Position numbers and translations under genes: made by a program. Below, one piece after another: positions 43,019 through 51,150 of a stretch of 64,000 nt of DNA (its first letter is position 1; the number at the start of each line of letters is the position of its first letter). This stretch comes from Parabacteroides distasonis (GTDB taxonomy: Bacteria; Bacteroidota; Bacteroidia; Bacteroidales; Tannerellaceae): NCBI GenBank assembly GCA_021531775.1, contig JAFBIU010000017.1, positions 1-64,000 of the forward strand. Direction: 5' to 3'. The notes below the pieces were generated by a model. The model saw only the letters and a list, made by a program, of their open reading frames with translations. It was not told where the DNA came from and searched no databases.

Positions 43019-43586
43019 AATTTTGAAGTTTAGTATAAACTACCTGATTAAATATCTCTATCTTTTCATCTTTGAATCCTTTGGCAATCACTTCCATCGG
43101 AGACATCGAATTGTCAGTAATCATCCAATAGTCACAAATGGGCAGATACAATTCGAACAAATTATGGATACCGGCCCGGTAACGACGACGAATCGTGTTT
43201 TCCGGAATGTTATGGCCACCTGCGGCCACACGCATCTTGACACGTTCCACTGCTAAGTCTGGCGTATTTAACCAAAAATAGAGTAATGTCACATAATATC
43301 CTTCCCTTTGTGCCTCCCGGATCAGATTTGCAACCGACCGGGTGGCCAGTGTCGTTTCCATCGCAAAGGTCTCACCTTGCGAGATGAGTTCCTTGATGCG
43401 CTTATACATAATACGGCTGGCTTCTACAGCCACAGCAATGCTGTCTGCATTGAACGGAGAAAGACCTTTTGCGATCTCATCGGAATTGACAAACTCTTTA
43501 CATTTCAACATCTCCGGAAGAATTGTAAAGGAAGCTGTTGTCTTCCCGGCTCCATTGCAACCTGATATGATGTATAAGTAGGGCAC
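43011..43586 (-). CDS. Zeta-toxin-like AAA kinase (COG4185)
   Basis: A 191-residue P-loop protein of the predicted ABC-type ATPase/zeta toxin group. Walker A is GCNGAGKTT (residues 9-17). NSDEIAKGLSPFN near 34 matches the zeta substrate-binding Asp region, followed by ETTLATRS near 77 and the arginine-rich lid RVKMRVAAGGHNIPENTIRRR near 114-136. Zeta toxins phosphorylate UDP-N-acetylglucosamine and block wall synthesis; COG4185 relatives are less well understood. The start is GTG at 43586, because any later ATG would remove the P-loop. It is co-transcribed with the overlapping 55-residue gene. Confidence 0.85.
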   Translation of the reverse strand: MPYLYIISGCNGAGKTTASFTILPEMLKCKEFVNSDEIAKGLSPFNADSIAVAVEASRIMYKRIKELISQGETFAMETTLATRSVANLIREAQREGYYVTLLYFWLNTPDLAVERVKMRVAAGGHNIPENTIRRRYRAGIHNLFELYLPICDYWMITDNSMSPMEVIAKGFKDEKIEIFNQVVYTKLQNYE

Positions 43587-43610
43587 TTGTTCACTGTTTT
43601 ATTGACGGGA

Positions 43611-43618
43611 CAAATATA
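43611..43618 (-). promoter_or_regulatory. -7 promoter element of the zeta-like kinase
   Basis: TATATTTG on the minus strand, 25 bases before the GTG start at 43586, which supports that start. Confidence 0.6.
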
Positions 43619-43722
43619 GAGAATAGTTTAATACGATGTATGGTTTTGTTCTCAAAAAAGTTGAATTTGTGCAGAAAATGTACGTTTTTCTCCACTTTTT
43701 GTTGTCCAAAGCGGCAATTTCG

Positions 43723-44856
43723 TCAAGAATCGACCCACAAAAGGTCACTCATGATGCCATCCGAAACAAAAATACCCGCCCGCGAGAGGGTCATGACAGT
43801 CCCCTTAAGAGATAACAATCCACGCCTCAAATAGGTTGCAGCCTCCTGCCTGCAATAGTCGGCCAGCCTGTTGCCGAAGCGTCGTTCCACCTCTTCCAAG
43901 TCTATACCCCACATGGTCCGCAGTCCCGTAATGATAAAATCGTTGTAGCGGGTCTCCAAAGGTAAAGGCTCCCGCTCGACGTTGGGACAGCCCTCTTTCA
44001 TGCCTGCTATATATAAAGGTAGGGAGGCTACATTCCACATACGCTCCTGCTGATTGTAAGAATGGGCTGATGGACCCAACCCCAAATAGGACTTGCCCAA
44101 CCAATAGGAGCTGTTGTGACGCGAGAAACAGCCCGGACGCGCAAAGTTGGAAATCTCATAATGAAGATAGCCGGCAGCTGTCAACCGATCGATCAACCGG
44201 GTAAACAGATCCACACTGACCGATTCCTCCACGGGTGTGACCCGACCGGCTTCCAACAGCTTGTAGAGAGCTGTACCCTCTTCGTAGATCAAGTGATAGG
44301 CCGAGAGGTGGGGCACATCCAACCGGATGGCCGCCTCCAGGTTACGATCCCAACGCTCGACGGTCTGTCCCGGCAAGCCATAGATCAGGTCGATACTTAC
44401 ATTCGTGATACCGGCATCCTGACAGAGTTCAACGGCCCGAACCGCCTGCTGACTATCGTGCCGCCGGTTCAGGAAACGCAAATCCGCATCGTCAAAACTC
44501 TGCACCCCCATGCTGATCCGGTTGAAAGGGAAAGGACGCAATGCCTGCACATAAGCCGGCTGCAGGTCATCCGGATTGGCTTCCAAGGTAATCTCGGCAT
44601 CGTCAGACACCCGAAACAGTCGGTTAATCGTATCAAAGATGCGGAAAAAATCGGCCGGCTGCAATTGCGAAGGAGTGCCTCCTCCAAAGTAGATCGTCTC
44701 GATCGTTTCGCCTGCCAAATAGGCCTTCCGCAACTCCATTTCCTGCAGCAAGGCCACCAAATAGGGCTCCTTGTATTTCATTTCCGTATTGGAATAGAAA
44801 TCACAATAGAGACATCGTTTGGTACAAAAAGGGACATGTATATAAATTCCTGCCAT
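43723..44856 (-). CDS. hemW: Radical SAM heme chaperone HemW
   Basis: A 377-residue protein from the ATG at 44856 (MAGIYIHVPFC); the in-frame TTG two codons earlier is unlikely. The radical SAM cluster motif is CTKRCLYCDF (CxxxCxxC), followed by IYFGGGTPSQL and ISMGVQSFDDADLRFLNRRHD. The C-terminal HemN_C-like region (YNDFIITGLRTMWGIDLEEVE) is present. HemW carries heme to membrane proteins; it was formerly annotated as coproporphyrinogen III oxidase-like and lacks the N-terminal residues of true HemN. Single gene. Confidence 0.93.
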   Translation of the reverse strand: MAGIYIHVPFCTKRCLYCDFYSNTEMKYKEPYLVALLQEMELRKAYLAGETIETIYFGGGTPSQLQPADFFRIFDTINRLFRVSDDAEITLEANPDDLQPAYVQALRPFPFNRISMGVQSFDDADLRFLNRRHDSQQAVRAVELCQDAGITNVSIDLIYGLPGQTVERWDRNLEAAIRLDVPHLSAYHLIYEEGTALYKLLEAGRVTPVEESVSVDLFTRLIDRLTAAGYLHYEISNFARPGCFSRHNSSYWLGKSYLGLGPSAHSYNQQERMWNVASLPLYIAGMKEGCPNVEREPLPLETRYNDFIITGLRTMWGIDLEEVERRFGNRLADYCRQEAATYLRRGLLSLKGTVMTLSRAGIFVSDGIMSDLLWVDS

Positions 44857-44903
44857 ATTCAAGTCGTCACCATCGCGTTACATCCTTCTATAATTCTGTA
44901 AGG

Positions 44904-44911
44904 CAAAGATA
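44904..44911 (-). promoter_or_regulatory. -7 promoter element of hemW
   Basis: TATCTTTG on the minus strand, 48 bases before the ATG at 44856, divergent from the promoter of the FAH gene at 44991. Confidence 0.55.
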
Positions 44912-44990
44912 AACATTATTCCGGATATTTTCCAACGAACAGATCTGTAATTGTCTTAACACTTATTCTCCATCTCCACAAAATAATTTG

Positions 44991-44998
44991 TACTTTTG
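44991..44998 (+). promoter_or_regulatory. -7 promoter element of the FAH-porU run
   Basis: TACTTTTG on the plus strand, 31 bases before the ATG at 45029. TTGT lies about 40 bases upstream; no clear -33 was identified. Confidence 0.5.
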
Positions 44999-45028
44999 TT
45001 TCGCGAATAATCATAACAGGACAGAACA

Positions 45029-45646
45029 ATGAAAATTATAGCTGTAGGCATGAACTATGCCGCCCACAATAAAGAGTTGCACCATACGTTAGTATTGACG
45101 GAACCGACCATTTTCATGAAGGCGGACTCGGCTTTGCTGAAGGATGGCAAACCCTTTTTCATTCCTGACTTTACGCAGGAGTTGCATTATGAAACTGAAA
45201 TTGTCGTCAAAATCGATCGGCTCGGCAAGAACATTGCCGAACGGTTTGCCCACCGTTACTATCATGAGGTGACGGTCGGCATCGACTTTACGGCACGCGA
45301 CCTACAACGTCAATTGCGTGAGAAGGGATTGCCTTGGGAACTGAGCAAGGCGTTTGACAACTCGGCTGTCGTTGGTGAGTTTGTTCCGCTGGAACAGATC
45401 GGTGGAGCCATCCAACAGATCCCGTTCCACCTGGACATCAATGGCAAGACCGTTCAACAGGGCCATACGCAAGATATGCTCTTTACCGTTGACCAGATCG
45501 TTGCCTACGTCAGCCGCTTCTTCACCTTGAAAATCGGAGACCTGATCTATACAGGTACCCCGGTTGGAGTCGGCCCGGTGCAGATTGACGATCATCTGCA
45601 AGGATACATTGGAGAGCAGAAACTGCTCGATTTTTATGTGAGATAA
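45029..45646 (+). CDS. Fumarylacetoacetate hydrolase family protein
   Basis: A 205-residue single-domain FAH-fold enzyme. It starts with the family's KIIAVGMNYAAHNKE. Metal-binding acidic residues lie in LHYETEIVVKI (the E-x-E pair) and VTVGIDFTARDLQ; KAFDNSAVVGEF and LIYTGTPVGVGPVQ are also typical. Relatives are oxaloacetate decarboxylases (FAHD1-type), acylpyruvate hydrolases or 2-keto-acid isomerases; the substrate here cannot be told. Three bases separate it from porU, so the two are co-transcribed. Confidence 0.92.
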   Translation: MKIIAVGMNYAAHNKELHHTLVLTEPTIFMKADSALLKDGKPFFIPDFTQELHYETEIVVKIDRLGKNIAERFAHRYYHEVTVGIDFTARDLQRQLREKGLPWELSKAFDNSAVVGEFVPLEQIGGAIQQIPFHLDINGKTVQQGHTQDMLFTVDQIVAYVSRFFTLKIGDLIYTGTPVGVGPVQIDDHLQGYIGEQKLLDFYVR

Positions 45647-45649
45647 CGA

Positions 45650-48600
45650 ATGAGACAACAGACAAGACAACAGATCCATCGGCTTCGCCTCCTCCTGTGG
45701 TGGGGAATATGCATGTTGCTGCTATGTTTGGGAAAGAACGTAGCGGCCAATCCTCCTGCGGAGTATGCAGCCAATTCCTGCCTATCGACGGGCAAATGGG
45801 TCAAAATACAAGTGAATGAGACTGGCATTTACAAACTAACGAATGCCGATCTGCAAAAGATGGGGTTTTCGGATCCTGGGAAGGTATCTGTCCACGGATA
45901 TGGCGGATGGCCCTTGGCCGAAGATTTTGCCCAACCTTACATGGATGACCTGCCTGCCACAGCCGTCTGGCGTACGGCAGATGGCTTGTTGTTCTATGCC
46001 CGTGGACCTATCCAATGGAGTTACAATGCGACCAATGGTGCATTCGAACATACCAACAATCCCTATGCTACAGCAGGCTATTACTTTATTACGGACTCAA
46101 CGGAACCCAAAGAGATGGAAACTGTTTCCAGTGTGGAGGGTGCCACATTGACGGTTCGTCAGTTTGACGACTACCAACTGCACGAGAAGGAGTTGGTCTC
46201 TCTCAATGAATCGGGCCGGCAGCTGTTTGGGGAATCGTTCGACACCAACCTGTCCCAGAGTTTTGCCTTCTCGATGCCCGGCATAACGAATGAAGAGGGG
46301 AAAGTGACCCTGCGTTTTGTGGCCAAAGCCACTTCCGGCAACGGGACAGTCAGCCTCAGCATCGGTGACCAACGCATCCTGAACGGTACCATCCGGAACA
46401 GTTCCAAGAGCGACAACTACACCAAGGCCATTGCCTATTCGGGGATTGGTACCTGGACAGGCGAAAAGAGCGAATCGTTCCGTACACAAGTGCAATACAG
46501 TACGACCGGACACGAGAACGTGCGCTTGGACTACATCCGTGTGCAGGCTCAACGCACCTTGAAACCCTATGGGGCTTGTACCTTTTTCCGCAGTATTGCC
46601 TCCATAGGTAATGTCACCCGCTTCATCCTTCAGGAGGCAACCGCCCAAACGAAGGTGTGGGATGTGACGGATCCGGTGGAGCCCAAGCTGATGGATGCCC
46701 AACTCAACGGATCGGAACTGTCGTTTGTCATTCCGGCGGGTGAATTGCGCGAGTTTGCCGTGGTACAAAGCGACCAATCCTTTCCCACCCCCACCACGGT
46801 AGGGAGTGTGGAGAACCAGGATCTACATGCCTTGCCCCAGACCGACTTCGTGATCATTGCCCCGAAGGCCTTCCTCGCACCGGCTGAAACGTTGGCCCAA
46901 GCGCATCGCGACCGGGACGGATTGAGCGTGCTGGTGGTACAGCCCGAACAGATTTATAACGAATTCTCCAGTGGAACGCCCGATGCAACCGCTTACCGGC
47001 GTTTCCTGAAAATGTTCTACGACCGACAAACCTCCGAAGCTGACGCACCCAAATACCTGCTCCTGTTCGGTGATGGCGTGTATGACAACCGGGGGCTCTA
47101 CCTCAGTAGCCTCAGCCGCGACAACCTCCTGCTGACCTATCAGTCGGAAGAATCGCTCAACATCAATTCGTATGTGACGGACGACTATTTCGGCCTCCTG
47201 GATGATACGGATGGAGCCCGCATCGCCTGCGACGGAATGGATATTGGTGTCGGACGTTTTCCCGTGCGAACCTTGGCAGAAGCGAACCAGGTGGTAAACA
47301 AACTGATCACCTACATGGAGAATGGACAGCCTGGTGCATGGAAAAACAAAGTGGCCTTTGTAGCGGATGACGGTAGTGCGAGTGACAACTACACCACCTT
47401 GCACATGACCCAGGCGAATACAGAGGCGGATTACATTGAAGAGAATTACCCGGAATTTTTAGTCAACAAGCTCTTCTTCGATGCCTACAAAAAGGAGAAG
47501 GATGCCTCCGGTACAACCACCTATCCGGCGGTCCGCAACAAGATCCAGCAGCTGCTCAAAGAGGGATTGCTGCTCATCAACTACACGGGTCATGGCAACA
47601 CGCAGGCCTGGAGTGATGAGAAAGTGTTGACACAAACCGACATCCTGCAGTCGCAATACAGTTGTCTGCCCCTTTGGATTACCGCTACCTGCGACTTCAC
47701 CCGCTTTGACGATCTGAACACGTCGGCTGGCGAAGATGTGCTGTTGCATAAAAGCAGTGGGGGTGTGGCCCTCTACACCACAACACGTGCCGTCTATCCG
47801 GACGAAAACTTCAAAATCAACAAGGAGTTGCTCAAACATCTCTTTGAAAAAAATCAGGGCCGCCGGCTCACCTTGGGCGAAGTGATGAAGATCACGAAAA
47901 ACCAGTTGGGATGCAACAGCAACAAACTGAACTTCATTCTGATTGGTGATCCGGCAATGAAACTGGCCTATCCGGAATACCAAATGCAGGTTACCCGCAT
48001 CAATGGAACGGATGTCGGCAGTGAGCCCTTTACCTTCAAGGCCATGCAACAGGTCACCATCGAAGGCGAAGTGCTGAATCCCGCCGGACAACGGGCCACT
48101 GACTTCACGGGTGTCCTCTATCCGACCATTCTGGATGCGAAGACTACGGCCCGCACCCTGGACAACAATGCACAAGGAGATACCCTCAGTTATACATTAT
48201 ATAATAATACGCTCTACATCGGAAACGACTCGGTACGGAACGGGACCTTCCAATTCACCTTTACTGTCCCGAAGGATATCTCCTACTCCAACAACTTCGG
48301 TAAGTTGAACCTGTATGCGGCTGCCGACACGTCGGGTCAGGAGGCTCAAGGGGCATTCCTGAATTTCCGGGTGGGCGGAACGGATGAGACTGCAGCCAAA
48401 GATACGGTCGGTCCGGAGATTCGGGCCCTCTTCCTCAACGACACCACCTTTGTCGAAGGGGGACAGGTCAATCCGACCCCCCTCTTTGCCGTCCGGTTGT
48501 GGGACCAGAGTGGGGTGAACGTCAGTGGAAGCAGCATCGGACACGACATCATGCTCACCATCGACAACCAGACCTCCCGCAGCTATAATCTGAACAGCTA

Positions 48601-49069
48601 TTACCAGATGCTGACAGGTACGGATGGCGAAGGGATCGTCCAGTATGCCATTCCCGAACTGGCAGAAGGGTTGCATACAGCCGAATTCAAGGTGTGGGAT
48701 GTGCAGAACAACTCCACCACCGTCCGTTTCACCTTCGAAGTGGTCAAAGGGTTGAAGCCGGAACTGATCGATCTGTATGCCACGCCCAATCCGGCTCGCA
48801 ACCAGGTGGAATTCCGGTTAGACCACAACCGGCCGGAGACCCCCATGCAGGTGCGCATCTTTGTCTATGACTTGGCGGGACGACGGGTATGGTGGACCGA
48901 AGAATCGGGTTCCTCGGAACTGTTCAAATCATACGTCGTTACGTGGAATCTGACGAATCAAGGGGGTTCGCGACTACGTCCCGGTGTCTATCTCTACCGA
49001 GGCTCGATCCGTACCTCCTATTCCCAAGAGGTCACGAAGGCCAACAAATTAATCATCCTGGCACAATAA
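45650..49069 (+). CDS. porU: Type IX secretion system sortase PorU
   Basis: An 1139-residue secreted protein. The signal peptide (LLLWWGICMLLLCLGKNVAA) follows a basic N-terminus. A beta-rich N-terminal part is followed by a gingipain-like peptidase C25 domain (~390-770), with candidate catalytic His648 in LINYTGHGNTQ and Cys681 in ITATCDFTRF. A C-terminal domain of the T9SS type ends LRPGVYLYRGSI...KLIIL. PorU cuts the sorting domains from secreted cargo and attaches the cargo to anionic lipopolysaccharide at the cell surface, together with PorV, which is encoded next. This shows the host has a type IX system. Confidence 0.95.
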   Translation: MRQQTRQQIHRLRLLLWWGICMLLLCLGKNVAANPPAEYAANSCLSTGKWVKIQVNETGIYKLTNADLQKMGFSDPGKVSVHGYGGWPLAEDFAQPYMDDLPATAVWRTADGLLFYARGPIQWSYNATNGAFEHTNNPYATAGYYFITDSTEPKEMETVSSVEGATLTVRQFDDYQLHEKELVSLNESGRQLFGESFDTNLSQSFAFSMPGITNEEGKVTLRFVAKATSGNGTVSLSIGDQRILNGTIRNSSKSDNYTKAIAYSGIGTWTGEKSESFRTQVQYSTTGHENVRLDYIRVQAQRTLKPYGACTFFRSIASIGNVTRFILQEATAQTKVWDVTDPVEPKLMDAQLNGSELSFVIPAGELREFAVVQSDQSFPTPTTVGSVENQDLHALPQTDFVIIAPKAFLAPAETLAQAHRDRDGLSVLVVQPEQIYNEFSSGTPDATAYRRFLKMFYDRQTSEADAPKYLLLFGDGVYDNRGLYLSSLSRDNLLLTYQSEESLNINSYVTDDYFGLLDDTDGARIACDGMDIGVGRFPVRTLAEANQVVNKLITYMENGQPGAWKNKVAFVADDGSASDNYTTLHMTQANTEADYIEENYPEFLVNKLFFDAYKKEKDASGTTTYPAVRNKIQQLLKEGLLLINYTGHGNTQAWSDEKVLTQTDILQSQYSCLPLWITATCDFTRFDDLNTSAGEDVLLHKSSGGVALYTTTRAVYPDENFKINKELLKHLFEKNQGRRLTLGEVMKITKNQLGCNSNKLNFILIGDPAMKLAYPEYQMQVTRINGTDVGSEPFTFKAMQQVTIEGEVLNPAGQRATDFTGVLYPTILDAKTTARTLDNNAQGDTLSYTLYNNTLYIGNDSVRNGTFQFTFTVPKDISYSNNFGKLNLYAAADTSGQEAQGAFLNFRVGGTDETAAKDTVGPEIRALFLNDTTFVEGGQVNPTPLFAVRLWDQSGVNVSGSSIGHDIMLTIDNQTSRSYNLNSYYQMLTGTDGEGIVQYAIPELAEGLHTAEFKVWDVQNNSTTVRFTFEVVKGLKPELIDLYATPNPARNQVEFRLDHNRPETPMQVRIFVYDLAGRRVWWTEESGSSELFKSYVVTWNLTNQGGSRLRPGVYLYRGSIRTSYSQEVTKANKLIILAQ

Positions 49070-49092
49070 AGTCTCGTTTTTAAAGTTAGTAT

Positions 49093-50304
49093 ATGTATCA
49101 ATTAACAGCAAAATACAGCATGAAAGTGATCAAACGTACCCTATCTGTACTCCTCATGGGATGGATGGCTTCCATCTCCCTCCTATGGGCACAAGATGAG
49201 AAAAATACATTCGCTCCGGTTCACACCGCCATTCCCTCCCTCTCCATTGCTCCTGATGCGCGAGGTGGTGGTATGGGTGATAATGGTGTGTCCAGCACAC
49301 CGGATGTCTTTTCACAATATTGGAATCCGGCCAAATATGCCTTCGCCTTTAGCAAGGCGGGTGTAGCACTCTCCTACACACCCTGGTTGCGTAAATTGGT
49401 CAACGATGTGGCCCTCATCAACCTGACCGGTTATTATAAATTAGGAGATAGCGATCTGCAGGCGGTCGGAGCTTCAGTCCGCTACTTCTCATTGGGTGAA
49501 GTGCGGCAATCCACCATGGAGACAGGTGGTGCGGTGATGACATTGAATCCGTACGAGATGGCCATTGATGTCAGCTACAGCCGTAAACTCTCGGATCTCT
49601 TCTCCATGGCTGTCGGATTGCGGTTCATCCGTTCCGATATGGGAGGCAGTGATTACGAGATGGTTCCGGACAATGCCTTTGCAGCCGACATTGCCGGTTA
49701 TTTGGAAAAGTATGTCATTCTCGGCAGTCGCGAATGTATGTGGAGTTTCGGATTCAACGTCTCCAACATCGGTACCAAAGTCTCTTATAACGGAGGCGAG
49801 ACCAACCAATTCATTCCCACCACCCTCCGTTTGGGAACCGGTCTGCTCTACCCGTTGGATGACTACAACCAGATTGGTTTCTATCTGGATCTGAGCAAAT
49901 ACTTGGTACCCAGCTATCCAGTTCGCACGGGTTCAACTCCCGAAGAGGAGGAGGCCTACGAACAGGCCGTGGATGACTACAACAACATGTCGCCCATCAG
50001 CGGTATCTTCAAGTCTTTCGGCGATTCGCCCAATGGATTCAAAGGTGAGTTGCAGGAGGTCATGGCCTCGGTGGGTGTAGAATACAATTATAATCAACAA
50101 TTCTTTGTGCGGGGTGGTTATTTCTATGAGAATCAGAACCAGGGAAATCGTCAGTACTTCTCGTTGGGTGCCGGTTTCCGGATGAGCGTATTCCAATTGG
50201 ATGCCGCCTACCTGATCAGTACCGTACAAAGCAACCCCTTGGATCAGACCTTGCGCTTCTCCTTGTCGTTCGACATGGATGGCATCAAGAATCTGTTCCG
50301 CTAA
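49093..50304 (+). CDS. porV: Type IX secretion outer-membrane protein PorV
   Basis: A 403-residue outer-membrane beta-barrel (LptO/PorV family). The start may be at 49093 (MYQLTAKYSM) or at 49120 (MKVIKRTLSVLLMGW), which gives a cleaner signal peptide cleaved near LLWAQ. The mature start carries the family's APDARGGGMGDNGV then YWNPAKYAF, and the protein ends in barrel strands with FSLSFDMDGIKNLFR. PorV shuttles cargo from the translocon to PorU. It follows porU by 23 bases. Confidence 0.95.
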   Translation: MYQLTAKYSMKVIKRTLSVLLMGWMASISLLWAQDEKNTFAPVHTAIPSLSIAPDARGGGMGDNGVSSTPDVFSQYWNPAKYAFAFSKAGVALSYTPWLRKLVNDVALINLTGYYKLGDSDLQAVGASVRYFSLGEVRQSTMETGGAVMTLNPYEMAIDVSYSRKLSDLFSMAVGLRFIRSDMGGSDYEMVPDNAFAADIAGYLEKYVILGSRECMWSFGFNVSNIGTKVSYNGGETNQFIPTTLRLGTGLLYPLDDYNQIGFYLDLSKYLVPSYPVRTGSTPEEEEAYEQAVDDYNNMSPISGIFKSFGDSPNGFKGELQEVMASVGVEYNYNQQFFVRGGYFYENQNQGNRQYFSLGAGFRMSVFQLDAAYLISTVQSNPLDQTLRFSLSFDMDGIKNLFR

Positions 50305-50318
50305 AATGACAATTGAAG

Positions 50319-50798
50319 ATGAAGATACGAGTAGGATTTGGATATGATGTGCATGCGCTGGTTCCGAACCGTCCCCTTTGGTTGGGTGGCATTCAGATCG
50401 AACATACGCTGGGTCTGTTGGGACACAGTGATGCCGATGTGTTGATTCATGCCATCTGTGATGCACTCCTGGGTGCTGCCAACATGCGCGACATCGGATA
50501 TCATTTTCCAGACACAGCTGGCGAGTATGAGAACATTGACAGCAAGATTCTCCTGCGCAAAACCATGGCGTTATTGCGGGAAGCGGGTTATGAATTGGGC
50601 AACATTGACGCAACCGTAGCGGCCGAACGTCCGAAACTGAACCCGCACATTCCCACCATGAAACAGGTTTTGGCAGAGGTGTTGCAGGTAGAGGAAGATG
50701 ATATTTCCATCAAAGCGACCACGACCGAAAAGTTGGGTTTTACCGGTCGGCAGGAGGGTATTGCAGCCTATGCCACCGTATTAATCACTAAAGCATAA
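50319..50798 (+). CDS. ispF: 2-C-methyl-D-erythritol 2,4-cyclodiphosphate synthase
   Basis: A 159-residue protein from the ATG at 50319; a TTG two codons earlier is rejected. Metal ligands lie in GFGYDVHAL (Asp, His) and GLLGHSDADVLIHAICDAL; the pocket motif IGYHFPDT and the late KATTTEKLGFTGR are complete. It makes the cyclic diphosphate in the MEP pathway of isoprenoid synthesis. It is co-transcribed with porV and the SUI1 gene. Confidence 0.97.
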   Translation: MKIRVGFGYDVHALVPNRPLWLGGIQIEHTLGLLGHSDADVLIHAICDALLGAANMRDIGYHFPDTAGEYENIDSKILLRKTMALLREAGYELGNIDATVAAERPKLNPHIPTMKQVLAEVLQVEEDDISIKATTTEKLGFTGRQEGIAAYATVLITKA

Positions 50799-50805
50799 TC
50801 ATCCC

Positions 50806-51150
50806 ATGAAAAAGAACGACTGGAAAGATCGGTTGGGTGTGCTCTACTCAACCAATCCCGATTTCAACTACGAGACGGTACAGGAGACGGAAGAGGATAC
50901 ACTCGCTCCCGAGAAACAGCTCTTGCGTGTTCAGTTGGACAAACGGAACCGTGGTGGGAAAGTGGTTACACTCATCACCGGATTCCGGGGGACAACCGAT
51001 GACCTGCAGACATTGGGCAAACTACTGAAGACCAAATGTGGGGTCGGAGGTTCTGCCAAAGAGGGAGAGATCATCATTCAGGGAGATTTCCGTACGAAGG
51101 TATTGGAATTGTTACAAAAAGAGGGATACACTAAAAGCCGGATCATTTAA
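50806..51150 (+). CDS. SUI1/eIF1-like translation factor (YciH type)
   Basis: A 114-residue protein whose C-terminal ~70 residues are a SUI1 fold: LRVQLDKRNRGGKVVTLITGF, then KLLKTKCGVGGSAKEGEIIIQGD and KVLELLQKEGY. It is the bacterial homologue of eIF1, thought to influence initiation fidelity. The stop codon is immediately followed by the ATG of the helicase gene at 51151. Confidence 0.93.
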   Translation: MKKNDWKDRLGVLYSTNPDFNYETVQETEEDTLAPEKQLLRVQLDKRNRGGKVVTLITGFRGTTDDLQTLGKLLKTKCGVGGSAKEGEIIIQGDFRTKVLELLQKEGYTKSRII

